Positions 1 to 9,021 are shown, numbered from the stretch's first letter. The stretch is 20,370 nucleotides of DNA from JAXGTD01 sp040775095 (GCA_040775095.1 JAXGTD010000076.1:1-20370); one strand, 5' to 3'. The notes: generated from the sequence alone by a model not told the origin. Translations and numbers: made by a program.

Positions 1-2663
1 CGCCGGGGCCCGAGACCTGGGCGCGGGGTCGCCTGGTCGAGTTGACGCCGGAGGAGACCACCGACACCGGCCACACCCACCGCTTCACGCTGGCCATCGA
101 CACCAAGGTCTTCGACGACGTCGAGGACATCAAGTACCTCGCCCCCACCAGGGCCGACGTCGCCTCCGGCGTGTCCTACGCCTTCGCACACCGTGCCGAC
201 GAGATCGGCTGGTTTCCGGAGATGGCCTGGGTGGCCGGCTGGATCGAGGAGGCCTTCACCGAACGTGCCGGCCCAATGCTGCGCCTGCCCCCGGAAGACG
301 TGGAGGCCGAGCGCGAGCGCCTGGTCCACCACGCCCACTATCTGAATCTGCTCGCCATCATCGGTCTGCACGCGCGCGTCCCCGAGATCAAGCTGCTGGG
401 AAACAGCCGCCACGAGGTGCACCAGGCGGTGCCGGTGGACATGGTGCTGGATGTGGGCAACTCGCGCACCTGCGGCATCCTGATCGAGCAGCACGCCACG
501 GAGGGCGATGCCCTGGGACGGCGTTACGAGCTCGCCCTGCGCGACCTGACACAGCCCCAACGCGTCTACAACGAGCCCTTCGAGAGTCGCGTGGAGCTGG
601 CCCAGGCCATCTTCGGAAAGGAGAACTGGGCGCACAAGAGCGGGCGTGCAGGCGCCTTCCTCTGGCCCACGATCGCCCGCATCGGCCCAGAGGCGGCGCG
701 CCTGGCCGGGCGCCGCCGCGGCACCGAGGGCGCCACGGGCATCTCCAGTCCGAAACGCTATCTCTGGGATGAGGAGCGCTTCGAGACCGGCTGGCGCTTC
801 AACAGCGCCTTTGTCCGCACCGAAATCGAGCCCATGGCCACCGCGGCACCGCTGTGCAATCTGATCAACGAGACCGGCACCGCGCTCTATGAGCTGCCCG
901 AGGACGAGCGCATGCCCGTGTTCATGCCGCACTACACGCGCAGCGCGATGATGATGTTCATGCTGGCCGAGGTCCTGACCCAGACCCTGTGCCAGATCAA
1001 CAGCCCGGCGCAACGCTTGCGCATGCCCAATGCGGATCTGCCGCGCCACCTGCGCACCCTGATCCTGACCATCCCACCATCCATGCCCAAGCAGGAGCGT
1101 GAGATCTTCGCCCAGCGCATGCAGCAGGCCCTGGGCGTGGTTTGGAAGGGGCTGCGCTGGCATCCGGAGGACGATCCGCTGGATGGGCCCGGCGCCGAGC
1201 TGGCGTGGCCGCCGTTCCCGCGCGTGGAGGTGCGCTGGGACGAGGCCACCTGCTGCCAGGCGGTGTATCTGTTCAGCGAGATCCAGAACACCTTTGCCGG
1301 CCGCCCCGAGGAGCTGTTCCGCCACCAGCGCTCGTCGCGACGCCGCGATCAGGGCGAGGGTCTGCGGGTTGCCACTGTGGACATCGGTGGCGGCACGACG
1401 GACCTGGTGATCAACGACTATCAGCTCGAGGGCGGCCAGGGCGGCGGCAACCGCACCATCGTACCCACGCAACGCTTCCGCGACGGTTTCAAGGTGGCCG
1501 GCGACGATATCCTGCTGGACATCGTCAACCAGGGTATCGTCCCGGCGGTGAGGCAGGCGATGGCCGAGGCCGGTGTGCCGGACCCCGATGCCCTGCTCTC
1601 ACGCCTGATCGGCAGCGATCCGCTGGACGTGCAAGAGGGCGTGCAGCGCCAGCAACTGGCGCTGCAGGTGCTCTACCCCGCCGGGCTCTCGGTGCAGCGA
1701 GCCTACGAGCGTTTCGACCCGGTCGCCGGCAGCGAGACCCGCACCCCGACCCTGGGCGAGCTGGTGGCGCAGAGCAGCGCGGATGCGCCGACCGTCTCGG
1801 TCATCAACTGGGTCGCCAAGGGCGTGCGCGATGCCACCGATGGCGCCGTCGGCGCCTTCGACCTGCTCGCGGCACCGGTCGCCGTGGATCTGGCCCGTAT
1901 CCATCGGTTGTTCCTCGGCGACACGCTGGAAATCGTGCGCACGGTCAAGTCCCTGTGCGAGATCGTCCACCTGTACGATTGCGACGTGCTGCTGCTCACG
2001 GGCCGGCCGTCGCGCCTGCCAGGGGTGCAACGGCTGTTCCGCGCCTTGCTCGCGTTGCCCCCTGACCGCATCCTGCCGATGCACGACTACCGCACCGGTG
2101 CCTGGTACCCGTTCAACCGGCGCGGGCGCATCAAAGACCCCAAGACCACCGCCGCGGTGGGCGCGATGCTGTGCGTGCTGGGCCAGGGCCGGCTGCCCAA
2201 CTTCTTCTTCCGCGCCAATGCCTTTTCCAGCTATAGCACGGTGCGTTATCTCGGCCCGCTCGACCGCAATCTGACTATCAAGACCGCGGATGTCTTCTTC
2301 AGCGAAGTCGACCTCGACGACCCGGACTACCAGCTTCCCGACACGCCCATCGCGATGACCGGCGTCATGCACATCGGTTACCGCCAGCTCAGCGCCGAGC
2401 GCTGGGTCGCCGCACCGCTGTACGTGCTCGACTTCGCCGACGACAGGGCGCGCGACGCCGTCTACAACCAGGGCGCGGTGCTTTGGGTGCGCCTGGAGCG
2501 CATGCGCGGCGCCAAGGCCGAGCGCTTCCGCGTCGCCGCCATCGAGGTCGAGGGGGGACGCTCGGTGCCACGCACCAGTGTCGTGCTCAAGCTCAATACC
2601 CTGACCAGCATCGGCTTCGATCAGGACAGCTACTGGCTCGACAGCGGCAGCGTGCTGCGCTGA
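1..2663 (+). CDS. srfB: SrfB-family protein, actin/Hsp70-like ATPase fold (5' partial)
   Basis: The reading frame is open to the left window edge, and SrfB proteins are usually near 1000 residues, so the true start probably lies upstream. The first possible in-window start is a TTG at 42, and residue numbers here count from it (873 aa). Visible motifs: a phosphate-1-like loop LDVGNSRT (about 136-143), a phosphate-2 motif VDIGGGTTDLV (about 446-456), and an adenosine-type segment LLLTGRPSRLPGVQ (about 645-660). Together they mark the actin/Hsp70/FtsA ATPase superfamily. The family is named after the Salmonella srfABC locus (SsrB-regulated factors); its biochemical role is poorly defined. It is followed 73 nt later by srfC on the same strand, and the two families are habitual neighbours, which supports both calls. 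I see no signal peptide or membrane segment in the visible part, so it is probably cytoplasmic. Confidence 0.88.
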   Translation, partial: PGPETWARGRLVELTPEETTDTGHTHRFTLAIDTKVFDDVEDIKYLAPTRADVASGVSYAFAHRADEIGWFPEMAWVAGWIEEAFTERAGPMLRLPPEDVEAERERLVHHAHYLNLLAIIGLHARVPEIKLLGNSRHEVHQAVPVDMVLDVGNSRTCGILIEQHATEGDALGRRYELALRDLTQPQRVYNEPFESRVELAQAIFGKENWAHKSGRAGAFLWPTIARIGPEAARLAGRRRGTEGATGISSPKRYLWDEERFETGWRFNSAFVRTEIEPMATAAPLCNLINETGTALYELPEDERMPVFMPHYTRSAMMMFMLAEVLTQTLCQINSPAQRLRMPNADLPRHLRTLILTIPPSMPKQEREIFAQRMQQALGVVWKGLRWHPEDDPLDGPGAELAWPPFPRVEVRWDEATCCQAVYLFSEIQNTFAGRPEELFRHQRSSRRRDQGEGLRVATVDIGGGTTDLVINDYQLEGGQGGGNRTIVPTQRFRDGFKVAGDDILLDIVNQGIVPAVRQAMAEAGVPDPDALLSRLIGSDPLDVQEGVQRQQLALQVLYPAGLSVQRAYERFDPVAGSETRTPTLGELVAQSSADAPTVSVINWVAKGVRDATDGAVGAFDLLAAPVAVDLARIHRLFLGDTLEIVRTVKSLCEIVHLYDCDVLLLTGRPSRLPGVQRLFRALLALPPDRILPMHDYRTGAWYPFNRRGRIKDPKTTAAVGAMLCVLGQGRLPNFFFRANAFSSYSTVRYLGPLDRNLTIKTADVFFSEVDLDDPDYQLPDTPIAMTGVMHIGYRQLSAERWVAAPLYVLDFADDRARDAVYNQGAVLWVRLERMRGAKAERFRVAAIEVEGGRSVPRTSVVLKLNTLTSIGFDQDSYWLDSGSVLR

Positions 2664-2736
2664 TCGACCCGGGCCGCCCGCCGACGCAGGCCGATGGCAT
2701 AATCGACGTCAACCCGACCAGCAAGGAACCACGACG

Positions 2737-5454
2737 ATGCCCGATGAACCGGATCTGCCGCGCCGCTGCGAGGACATCCACGCGGGCTGCGGCGAGGCCA
2801 TCGACTGGGTCACCGAGGTGCGGCGCGACTCACCACGCCTGGAGCGCGAATCCGACGGTCTCATCGACAGGCTGCGACGCGCGCGAAATCTGGCCAGACG
2901 TCTGGGGCGGGCGGCAACCCGGCCGGTATCCGTCGGCTTCTTCGGTCTGTCCCAGGCGGGCAAGTCGTACCTGATCTCGGCGCTCGCGGCCGGGGGCAAC
3001 GGCGAGCTGGAGACCGAGCTGGAGGGTCGTCGGCTCAATTTCATCGCCCACGTCAACCCCCCCGGCCAGGGCAAGGAGGCGACCGGGCTGGTAACCCGTT
3101 TCACACGCCAACCCGTCGACGCCCCGCGCGGCTTTCCATTGCAGCTGGCGCTGCTCACCGAGATGGACCTGGCCAAGGTGCTCGGTAACGCCTTTTTCCA
3201 TGACTTCGACCGCGAGCAGGTCGTCTGGGACCTGAGCCCGACGCACATTCGGGAACACATCCGGGCACTGGAGCCGCGCCGTCAGCGCCATCCCGTACCA
3301 GGGTTCGATGCCGACGGGGTGGTCGAGCTCTTGGAGTACTTCGAGCAGCGGTTCCCCAAGACGACCGAGCCGCTGAAGGCCGACTTCTGGCCCTCGGCCA
3401 TCGAGCTGGTGCCGATGCTGGAACCCGCCGACCGGGCGCAACTGTTGTCGGTGCTCTGGGGCGAGATCCCGGAGCTGACCCAGACCTACCAGCAGCTGCG
3501 CGCGGCGCTGGCCAGCCTCGGACACGCGAGCACGGTGTTCTGCCCAACCACGGCGCTGGTTCGTCCCGGCGCCGCCGGCACCCTGACCCAGGCCGACAGC
3601 ATCATGAATGTCGACATCCTCGAGCGGCTCGGGCGCGACGATGCCGACCGCATCGAGGTGGTCCCACACCACGCCGACACCGACTCGGGGAGCGCGGCGC
3701 CGGTGTCGCTGCCGCGCTCGCTGCTGGCCGCGCTGACCGCGGAGCTGCGCTTCGTGCTCGCCGATCCGCCACGCACCGCGTTGCTGGAGCAGGTGGACGT
3801 GCTCGACTTCCCGGGCTATCGCGGCCGCCTCGCGGTGGCCAATATCGCCGAGGTGCGCAAGCAGCTCAAGAGCGACCAGGTCGACCCGGTCGCACAGCTG
3901 CTGCTGCGTGGCAAGGTGGCCTATCTGTTCGAGCGCTACACCGACGACCAGGAGATGAATCTGCTGGTGCTCTGCGCCCCATCGGCCAAACAGAGCGATG
4001 TCAAAGACCTCGGGCCGGTGCTCGAGACCTGGGTGCATTCGACCCAGGGCGCCGATGCCCAGTCGCGCGCCCGCCGCAGACCGGGCCTGATCTGGGCATT
4101 GACCATGTTCGACATGCGCCTCACCGCCGCCCCCGGTCAGACCGAGGACCTGATGCGCAAGGGATGGGAAGGCATGATGAAGCTGACCCTGACGGAGCGC
4201 TTCGGTACCTACAACTGGCTGCACGAGTGGACACCCGGCCGGCCCTTCGACAACCTCTTCCTGGTACGCAAGCCGCGTATGGCCGCGGCCGTGATCGAGA
4301 CCAATGAAGACGGCGAGCAGCGACTGATGCCCAGCCAGGTGGAGTGGCTGACCCTGCTGCGCCGCACCTTCTGTGCCGAGCCGGCGGTGCAGAAACACCT
4401 GGCCGACCCGGGCGCCGCCTGGGACGCGATGCTTGCGCTTAACGACGGTGGCATCACGCGGCTGGCCGCGTATCTGAGCGACGTCGCCAGCGGGCAGACC
4501 AAACTGGCGCGCATCGCCGAACAGATCGACGGCATCGCCGAGGAGCTGGTGCGGCATCGTTTTGCCGGTTACTACCGTCAGCAGGGCGCCGCCGAGGTGG
4601 AGGGCAAACAGCGCCTGGCCGAGCGCGTGCTCGCGGCACTCAAGCCCTGCGCCAGCGGCTTCGCCGAGTTGCTGGCCCTATTGCAACCGCCCCGCGACGG
4701 CCTGCGGGCGCTGTATCTGCGGGCCGATGACGCCGACGCCGAGCAGCCAGGGGCGGCGGAGGCCACCGCGGCGCCGGCAGCCGATCATTTCGGCGACCTG
4801 ATCGATCTCGATGCCATGTTGCGTGCCGCCCGGCCCGGCACATCCGATCCCGCGACCGACACCGCCCCACGACCCGGGGCGCTGAGCAGCGGATCGCGTT
4901 TCGTCTCGGCGTTGTTTCGCTTCTGGGTCGGCCATCTCAAGGCATTGCCGGAGGACCATGCGCGGATGGCGCCGCTGGGTATCGAGCGCTCCGCCCTCGA
5001 CGATCTGACCGGTGAGCTCATCACGGCCGCCGACCGACTCGATCTCGAGGCCGAGCTGGGCGCCCTGATCGACGAGGCCGAGACGCAGACCGGCGCGATG
5101 CGTTCGCGGCTCGTCGAGCGTCAGGTGCATATCGCCCACGCTCGCATCGCCCGCTTCGTCGATTACCTGGGATGCGACGACATGGACCTGGATGCCCGGC
5201 CACGCTCACTGCTGGACCGACGCCGGCCCGTGTTCGAGCCGCCGCCCCAGATCCCGGCCGGCGAGCTGCCGGCCCTCGCCCCCGTCCCGGTCAATTACTC
5301 CGGCCTGTTTATCCTCGACTGGTTCGAGGCCTTCCGTGCCCTGGCCGTCGCGAACGCGGGTCATGCGAGCGGCCAGGAGATCGCACCGGAGCAGAATGCA
5401 CGCCTCGGCGCAATCCTGGCGCGCATCGACGGCCGCACGGAGGGGGCGCGATGA
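2737..5454 (+). CDS. srfC: SrfC-family protein with P-loop GTPase-like domain
   Basis: 905 aa. The ATG at 2737 is preceded by AAGGA (2723-2727) at good spacing. The N-terminus carries a Walker A / G1 motif GLSQAGKS (residues 70-77) and a G3-like DFPG (357-360, in VDVLDFPGYRGR). This looks like a dynamin/Era-type GTPase with a very large insert between G1 and G3. The C-terminal half (about 570-900) is rich in Ala/Leu/Glu and probably helical, with a low-complexity linker near 670-710. The family is annotated as a putative virulence factor (SrfC). An ATPase-fold SrfB with a GTPase-like SrfC suggests a nucleotide-driven assembly, but that is inference. The stop at 5452-5454 is 46 nt before the next gene, consistent with one operon. 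Confidence 0.88.
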   Translation: MPDEPDLPRRCEDIHAGCGEAIDWVTEVRRDSPRLERESDGLIDRLRRARNLARRLGRAATRPVSVGFFGLSQAGKSYLISALAAGGNGELETELEGRRLNFIAHVNPPGQGKEATGLVTRFTRQPVDAPRGFPLQLALLTEMDLAKVLGNAFFHDFDREQVVWDLSPTHIREHIRALEPRRQRHPVPGFDADGVVELLEYFEQRFPKTTEPLKADFWPSAIELVPMLEPADRAQLLSVLWGEIPELTQTYQQLRAALASLGHASTVFCPTTALVRPGAAGTLTQADSIMNVDILERLGRDDADRIEVVPHHADTDSGSAAPVSLPRSLLAALTAELRFVLADPPRTALLEQVDVLDFPGYRGRLAVANIAEVRKQLKSDQVDPVAQLLLRGKVAYLFERYTDDQEMNLLVLCAPSAKQSDVKDLGPVLETWVHSTQGADAQSRARRRPGLIWALTMFDMRLTAAPGQTEDLMRKGWEGMMKLTLTERFGTYNWLHEWTPGRPFDNLFLVRKPRMAAAVIETNEDGEQRLMPSQVEWLTLLRRTFCAEPAVQKHLADPGAAWDAMLALNDGGITRLAAYLSDVASGQTKLARIAEQIDGIAEELVRHRFAGYYRQQGAAEVEGKQRLAERVLAALKPCASGFAELLALLQPPRDGLRALYLRADDADAEQPGAAEATAAPAADHFGDLIDLDAMLRAARPGTSDPATDTAPRPGALSSGSRFVSALFRFWVGHLKALPEDHARMAPLGIERSALDDLTGELITAADRLDLEAELGALIDEAETQTGAMRSRLVERQVHIAHARIARFVDYLGCDDMDLDARPRSLLDRRRPVFEPPPQIPAGELPALAPVPVNYSGLFILDWFEAFRALAVANAGHASGQEIAPEQNARLGAILARIDGRTEGAR

Positions 5455-5500
5455 GCGCGGTGGTCCCGGCCGCGGTTGTGTCCCGCGGTGGGGGGGCGGG

Positions 5501-6526
5501 ATGGCGCTGAAGCTCTCGCTCCAATCGACCGGTCCAGGGCAGGGTATCCTGCACATTGCCGGCCCCACTGATGCGCCGGAATCCGTCAACCTGGCGATCC
5601 AGCGCAACGACGGCCGCTATCTGGGCCTGCATGGCCAGTGGCAGCCAACCCCCCACTGGCATCCCCAGTTCAGCGCCGAGCCCGACCCGGCCGGACTGCG
5701 GCTCGCGCTGGGCCCCGAGCTCGTCGACGGCATCATCGCGATGCGGGGTGCACCGCTGCAGATGGCCGTGCGCCTGGACGATCGGCAGGACAGCGGCGTG
5801 CTGCGCATCCGCGGCAGCCTGATCGGGTCCGATGCCGCCGCCATCGAGCGCACCGCCATCATGAAACGCGGTGCTGGGGCCGCCCCGCCCCCCGCGCCCG
5901 AGGATGCGACCGCGGCCGAGCGTTACGCCGGCGCGCTCAGTCTCGACGAACTGGAGGTGGACCCGATCCCGAATCCGACGCCGCCACACCGGCGTGCGAT
6001 CTGGCCCTGGCTGCTGGCCGTGCTGCTCGTGCTCGCGCTCGGCGCCGGGCTTGCCGCCTGGTATCTCGGGTGGCTCGACATACCGCCCGAGCCGCCGCGG
6101 ACCGAGGCGCCACCCGTGATGGGCGTCACCACATCCCCCGACTCGCCCCTGACTGGCGTGGCGTTCGCCAGCGATTTTCTCGCCGCCGGCCCGAGCGCGC
6201 GGGCGATCCTGGCCCAGGCGGACGCCTCGGCGCGGGCCGGTGACTGCGACGCCGCGCTGCTGCTCTACGACCAGGCCGCCAAGCGTGATGCCAGCCTCGC
6301 GATCGAGGTCGCGCGACTGTTCGATCCGGCCAGCTTTGCCGAGGGGGGCTGCATCGATGCCGCCAGCGAAGACAACGCCCTCGAGTATTATCTGGCCGCG
6401 GCCGATGCCGGGGTCCCCGACGCGATGCGACGCGCTGGCGACATTCTCAGCAGCCGCGCAGCCTCCGGACCGATCCACGAGCAGGGCGTCGAGTTGCTGC
6501 GGCGTGCCCGGCAGCGCCAGGACTGA
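5501..6526 (+). CDS. single-pass membrane protein with Sel1/TPR-like C-terminus, third gene of the srfBC operon
   Basis: 341 aa from the ATG at 5501, preceded by a G-rich ribosome-binding stretch. The frame is open further upstream, but that part overlaps srfC and looks like shadow sequence. Three parts are visible: an N-terminal region of about 130 residues that reads like a beta-rich domain, a Pro/Ala linker with acidic patches, and one hydrophobic helix at about 168-189 (WPWLLAVLLVLALGAG...). After it comes a Pro-rich stretch, then a helical C-terminus (about 230-341) whose AILAQADASARAGDCDAALLLY and ALEYYLAAADAGVPDAMRRAGD segments resemble TPR/Sel1 repeats. I do not recognise a named family. 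Its position suggests a membrane anchor or scaffold for SrfB/SrfC. Whether it corresponds to Salmonella SrfA cannot be judged here. Its last 80 nt overlap, tail to tail, a small minus-strand gene. Confidence 0.75.
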   Translation: MALKLSLQSTGPGQGILHIAGPTDAPESVNLAIQRNDGRYLGLHGQWQPTPHWHPQFSAEPDPAGLRLALGPELVDGIIAMRGAPLQMAVRLDDRQDSGVLRIRGSLIGSDAAAIERTAIMKRGAGAAPPPAPEDATAAERYAGALSLDELEVDPIPNPTPPHRRAIWPWLLAVLLVLALGAGLAAWYLGWLDIPPEPPRTEAPPVMGVTTSPDSPLTGVAFASDFLAAGPSARAILAQADASARAGDCDAALLLYDQAAKRDASLAIEVARLFDPASFAEGGCIDAASEDNALEYYLAAADAGVPDAMRRAGDILSSRAASGPIHEQGVELLRRARQRQD

Positions 6527-6707
6527 AGACCGGGCTCGTCGAGGACCGGCGGGGCCGGCGCCGCGCGCGCACGAACAGGGCCAGCGCGGCGGCGAGCCAG
6601 AGCAGCCCGGGCACCCAAACGAACAGGGCCTCGGCGCCCACGCGAATCTCCGCGATACCAGCGGCCATGCGCACCAGGATCGCGACGCAGAGCATACTGA
6701 ACCACAT
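6447..6707 (-). CDS. small two-helix membrane protein downstream of telA
   Basis: 86 aa. The ATG at 6707 lies 9 nt after the telA stop and is preceded by a GGGGG stretch usable as a ribosome-binding site. Residues 1-50 hold two hydrophobic segments (about 2-17, and VWVPGLLWLAAALALFV at about 30-46) followed by a basic stop-transfer cluster RARRRPRR. The rest is Arg/Pro-rich and overlaps the 3' end of the convergent srfBC-linked gene, so the tail may be poorly constrained. No family is recognised. Tight spacing and strand suggest translation with telA. It could be spurious; the hydrophobic pattern is the main evidence. Confidence 0.5.
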   Translation of the reverse strand: MWFSMLCVAILVRMAAGIAEIRVGAEALFVWVPGLLWLAAALALFVRARRRPRRSSTSPVFSPGAAGHAAATRRPARGSVRRLRGC

Positions 6708-6716
6708 CCCCCGGGA

Positions 6717-7859
6717 TCAGGCCTGCGCGGCCGGGGGCCGCCCGACCGGCGCGCTGGCCGAGGCCAGCGTCTTGCGCAGGTCCGCCTCCATCTGCTGTAG
6801 CTCGACACTGGCCGCGGCGCGGGCGCGCTTGCCCTCGTCGGCGATGCGCAGACTCTCCTCGACGGTATCGATCAGGGCCTGGTTGGCCTGCTTGACCGTC
6901 TCGATGTCGAACACGCCGCGCTCGATCTGCCGCCTCGCCTCGGCGTTGGCCTGCTTGAGGTTCTCGGCATTGGCGCGCAGCAGATCGTTGGTCAGGTCCG
7001 TGGCCGCCTTCACCGTTTCGGCGGCGCGCCCGGAGCGGTAGATGGTCACGGCCTGGGCCAGCTGCTGGCGCCACAGCGGCACCGTGTTCACGAGCGTGGA
7101 GTTGATCTTGTTGATCAGGCCCTTGTCGTTCTCCTGCACCAGCCGGATGCTGGGCAGCGCCTGCATCGCGACCTGCCGGGTCAGCCGCAGGTCGTGCACG
7201 CGGCGCTCGAGGTCGTCGCGGGCGCTGCGCAGATCGCGCAGCTGCTGCGCCTGGACCATGTCGGGCTCGCGCTCTACCTTGGCGGCCAGGGCCGGGATTG
7301 CGGTCTGGTCGAGCGCCTGCAGCTTGGCGTCGCCAGCAGCGATGTAGTGTTCGAGGTCACGGAAATAGGCGAGATTGGCGTCATAGAGCCGATCGAGGGC
7401 GGTGACATCGGTCAGCAGCCGGGTCTTGTGCCGGTCCAGCTCGGTGCTGATGCGCTCGATGTGGTCCCGCACGTCCTCGTATTCCTGCAGGAACTTCACG
7501 ATTGGCTTGCCGGAGCCAAAGATGCGCGCAAAGAATCCCGGCTTGGCGTTTGGGTCGAGACCGGCCACATCAAATCCGCGCAGCGTGCTGACCATCTCCG
7601 TCAGCGAGGCACTGGCCGGACCCACGTCCTTGCCACGCACGCCCTCGAGCATCTGGTCCGAGACCGCGGTGAGCTGCTGCTGTGCCTTGGCACCGAAATG
7701 CATGATCGAGCTGCTGTCGGTGAGATCGATCTCGGCGAGCAGGGCCTTGATCGCAGCCTGTTCGACGGGCGATGTCTCGGCGAGGGCGACAATCATGTCG
7801 GTGGCGCCTTGCTGCGCGTCCGACGGCTGACGGGACGGCTGGGTATCTTGGTCGTTCAT
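6717..7859 (-). CDS. telA: TelA-family protein (toxic anion resistance family)
   Basis: 380 aa from the ATG at 7859, which has a strong GAGGAAGAG Shine-Dalgarno just upstream; a TTG at 7922 would add 21 residues but lacks such a site. The sequence is almost wholly helical and charged, with family-typical stretches: a PGFFARIFGSGKPIVKFLQEYE segment, then HIERISTELDRHKTRLLTDV and LYDANLAYFRDLEHYIAAGD, and near the end ANQALIDTVEESLRIADEGKR. TelA (KlaA-like) proteins were first linked to tellurite resistance on plasmid RK2, but many have no proven resistance role. It has no membrane segment and is likely cytoplasmic or membrane-associated through XpaC. It lies 96 nt downstream of the xpaC-like gene on the same strand, a common pairing. 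Confidence 0.9.
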   Translation of the reverse strand: MNDQDTQPSRQPSDAQQGATDMIVALAETSPVEQAAIKALLAEIDLTDSSSIMHFGAKAQQQLTAVSDQMLEGVRGKDVGPASASLTEMVSTLRGFDVAGLDPNAKPGFFARIFGSGKPIVKFLQEYEDVRDHIERISTELDRHKTRLLTDVTALDRLYDANLAYFRDLEHYIAAGDAKLQALDQTAIPALAAKVEREPDMVQAQQLRDLRSARDDLERRVHDLRLTRQVAMQALPSIRLVQENDKGLINKINSTLVNTVPLWRQQLAQAVTIYRSGRAAETVKAATDLTNDLLRANAENLKQANAEARRQIERGVFDIETVKQANQALIDTVEESLRIADEGKRARAAASVELQQMEADLRKTLASASAPVGRPPAAQA

Positions 7860-7955
7860 CGGCTCTTCCTCGCGACGCGTGCGCGCGGCGCGTTCAACGG
7901 TTTTTTCAGAGATTTCGTCCAACGGCGATGGGCCGGACGACGCCGCGCTTGCCCA

Positions 7956-8849
7956 TCATCTTATCCCCTCCTGCTCCAACTGCTTCTTGAGCACCTCGAT
8001 CTGCACATCGAGGTCGAGCACATCGGCTTGGCGCAGACGCTCGCGCTGGCTGGCAAACTGGTCCTCGATCGTGACTAGCACGTTGCGAAAGCTCTGCTCC
8101 AGCTCATCCGATTGCACGTGGTGATGGGTGCGGGCGTAGCCGTCGGAGACCCGCTCGGCGCCCTCGAGAAACACGCTCAGAAAGCGCCGCGCCCGGCGCA
8201 GGTCAGACGGCCGCTCGGCGATCTGGTTGAGGATACCCCGGCCTTGCTCGGCGATCCGGCCGAGGCGCAAACGCAGCTCGGGGTTGCCAATGGCCTGCGC
8301 GACGCGCTCGATGTTGAGCAGACGCTCCTCGGCCTCGGCCAGCGCCTCGGCCACCGCACGCGATCCACGATCATGCGGCCGCGCGGATACCCGCTGAAAC
8401 AGCGGCTCGAGGCCATAGAGCAGGTGGAAGCCGACCACGGACACCCCGGCGAAGGCGACACTGATCGAGAGCCCGTTGTGGGCACCGAAGTAGGCCGTCA
8501 CGCCGGTCGCCAGCCCCAGCACCGCCGCGCCGAGGTTGCGCAGCGACGGCCTGAAGCGGCGCGAGAAGCGCGTCTGGGGTTCGCGACTGGCCTGGAAGAA
8601 GCCGCGGCGTGTAAGCACCGCCGCCAGCGCGAACAGCCCAAATCCGGCGGCATCGACAAGAAAACCGTGCAGACGCCCGGCCGCCAGTGCCATCAGCGCG
8701 CCGAGCAATACGGGTGACGACAGGATCCAGATGGCCAAGACCCGGGGGGCATGCGCGGGCGTTGCGGGGGTCGGCGGCGGGTTCGGGGCCGACGCGGAAT
8801 GCCGCCGGCTGGCCGGCAGGTCGGGTAGCTCGAAGTCCCCGTCGTTCAT
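7956..8849 (-). CDS. xpaC: XpaC-like membrane protein
   Basis: 297 aa from the ATG at 8849 (MNDGDFELPDLPASRR); the frame extends to a TTG at 8924, but that overlaps the small upstream gene. After a polar, Pro-rich N-terminus (about 1-40) there are four hydrophobic segments in two pairs: VLAIWILSSPVLLGALMALA and FLVDAAGFGLFALAAVLT, then NLGAAVLGLATGVTAYFGA and LSISVAFAGVSVVGFHLLYG. The remaining C-terminal half is a soluble, coiled-coil-rich region. This is the layout of XpaC family proteins (named for 5-bromo-4-chloroindolyl phosphate hydrolysis in Bacillus), which regularly sit next to telA. The biochemical function is unclear. It starts 10 nt after the stop of the upstream small gene. Confidence 0.85.
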   Translation of the reverse strand: MNDGDFELPDLPASRRHSASAPNPPPTPATPAHAPRVLAIWILSSPVLLGALMALAAGRLHGFLVDAAGFGLFALAAVLTRRGFFQASREPQTRFSRRFRPSLRNLGAAVLGLATGVTAYFGAHNGLSISVAFAGVSVVGFHLLYGLEPLFQRVSARPHDRGSRAVAEALAEAEERLLNIERVAQAIGNPELRLRLGRIAEQGRGILNQIAERPSDLRRARRFLSVFLEGAERVSDGYARTHHHVQSDELEQSFRNVLVTIEDQFASQRERLRQADVLDLDVQIEVLKKQLEQEGIR

Positions 8850-8859
8850 GCTCGTTGGC

Positions 8860-9021
8860 TCACAGATAGAACAGCGACTCGCATGAAACCAGGCCGACGC
8901 TGGCAAACAGCAACACCCAGCCAAGCAGCCGTAGACCGACGCCGCGATCGGGCACGGCCGGACGCATCGCCGACGGCTCCCTGGCCGGTGTGGGGTGGAT
9001 GGACTGACGCGGGGTGCTCAT
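8860..9021 (-). CDS. 53-aa membrane peptide preceding xpaC
   Basis: The ATG at 9021 gives MSTPRQSIHPTPAREP..., ending in one hydrophobic helix (about residues 31-46, LRLLGWVLLFASVGLV) and the short tail SCESLFYL. Its stop is 10 nt from the xpaC start. The sequence before both starts is similar (AACGAGC just before or at the ATG), with only a weak Shine-Dalgarno. The frame extends further upstream, but that part is Arg/Pro-rich and looks non-coding. Family unknown; a single-pass partner of the XpaC/TelA unit is the natural inference. Confidence 0.55.
   Translation of the reverse strand: MSTPRQSIHPTPAREPSAMRPAVPDRGVGLRLLGWVLLFASVGLVSCESLFYL

Noticed and set aside
2830..4557. 575-aa minus-strand open frame opposite srfC
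   Set aside because: Composition is His/Gln/Arg/Gly-rich antisense of a high-GC gene with no domain pattern; srfC has a ribosome-binding site and family motifs.
6546..6558. CCGGC-GGG-GCCGG hairpin between the convergent operons
   Set aside because: Short stem of a kind frequent by chance in this GC-rich DNA, no T-tract, and it lies within the small membrane protein frame.
5309..6808. 499-aa minus-strand open frame opposite the third srf-operon gene
   Set aside because: Arg/Gly/Pro-rich shadow of high-GC coding sequence; no start signal or domain.
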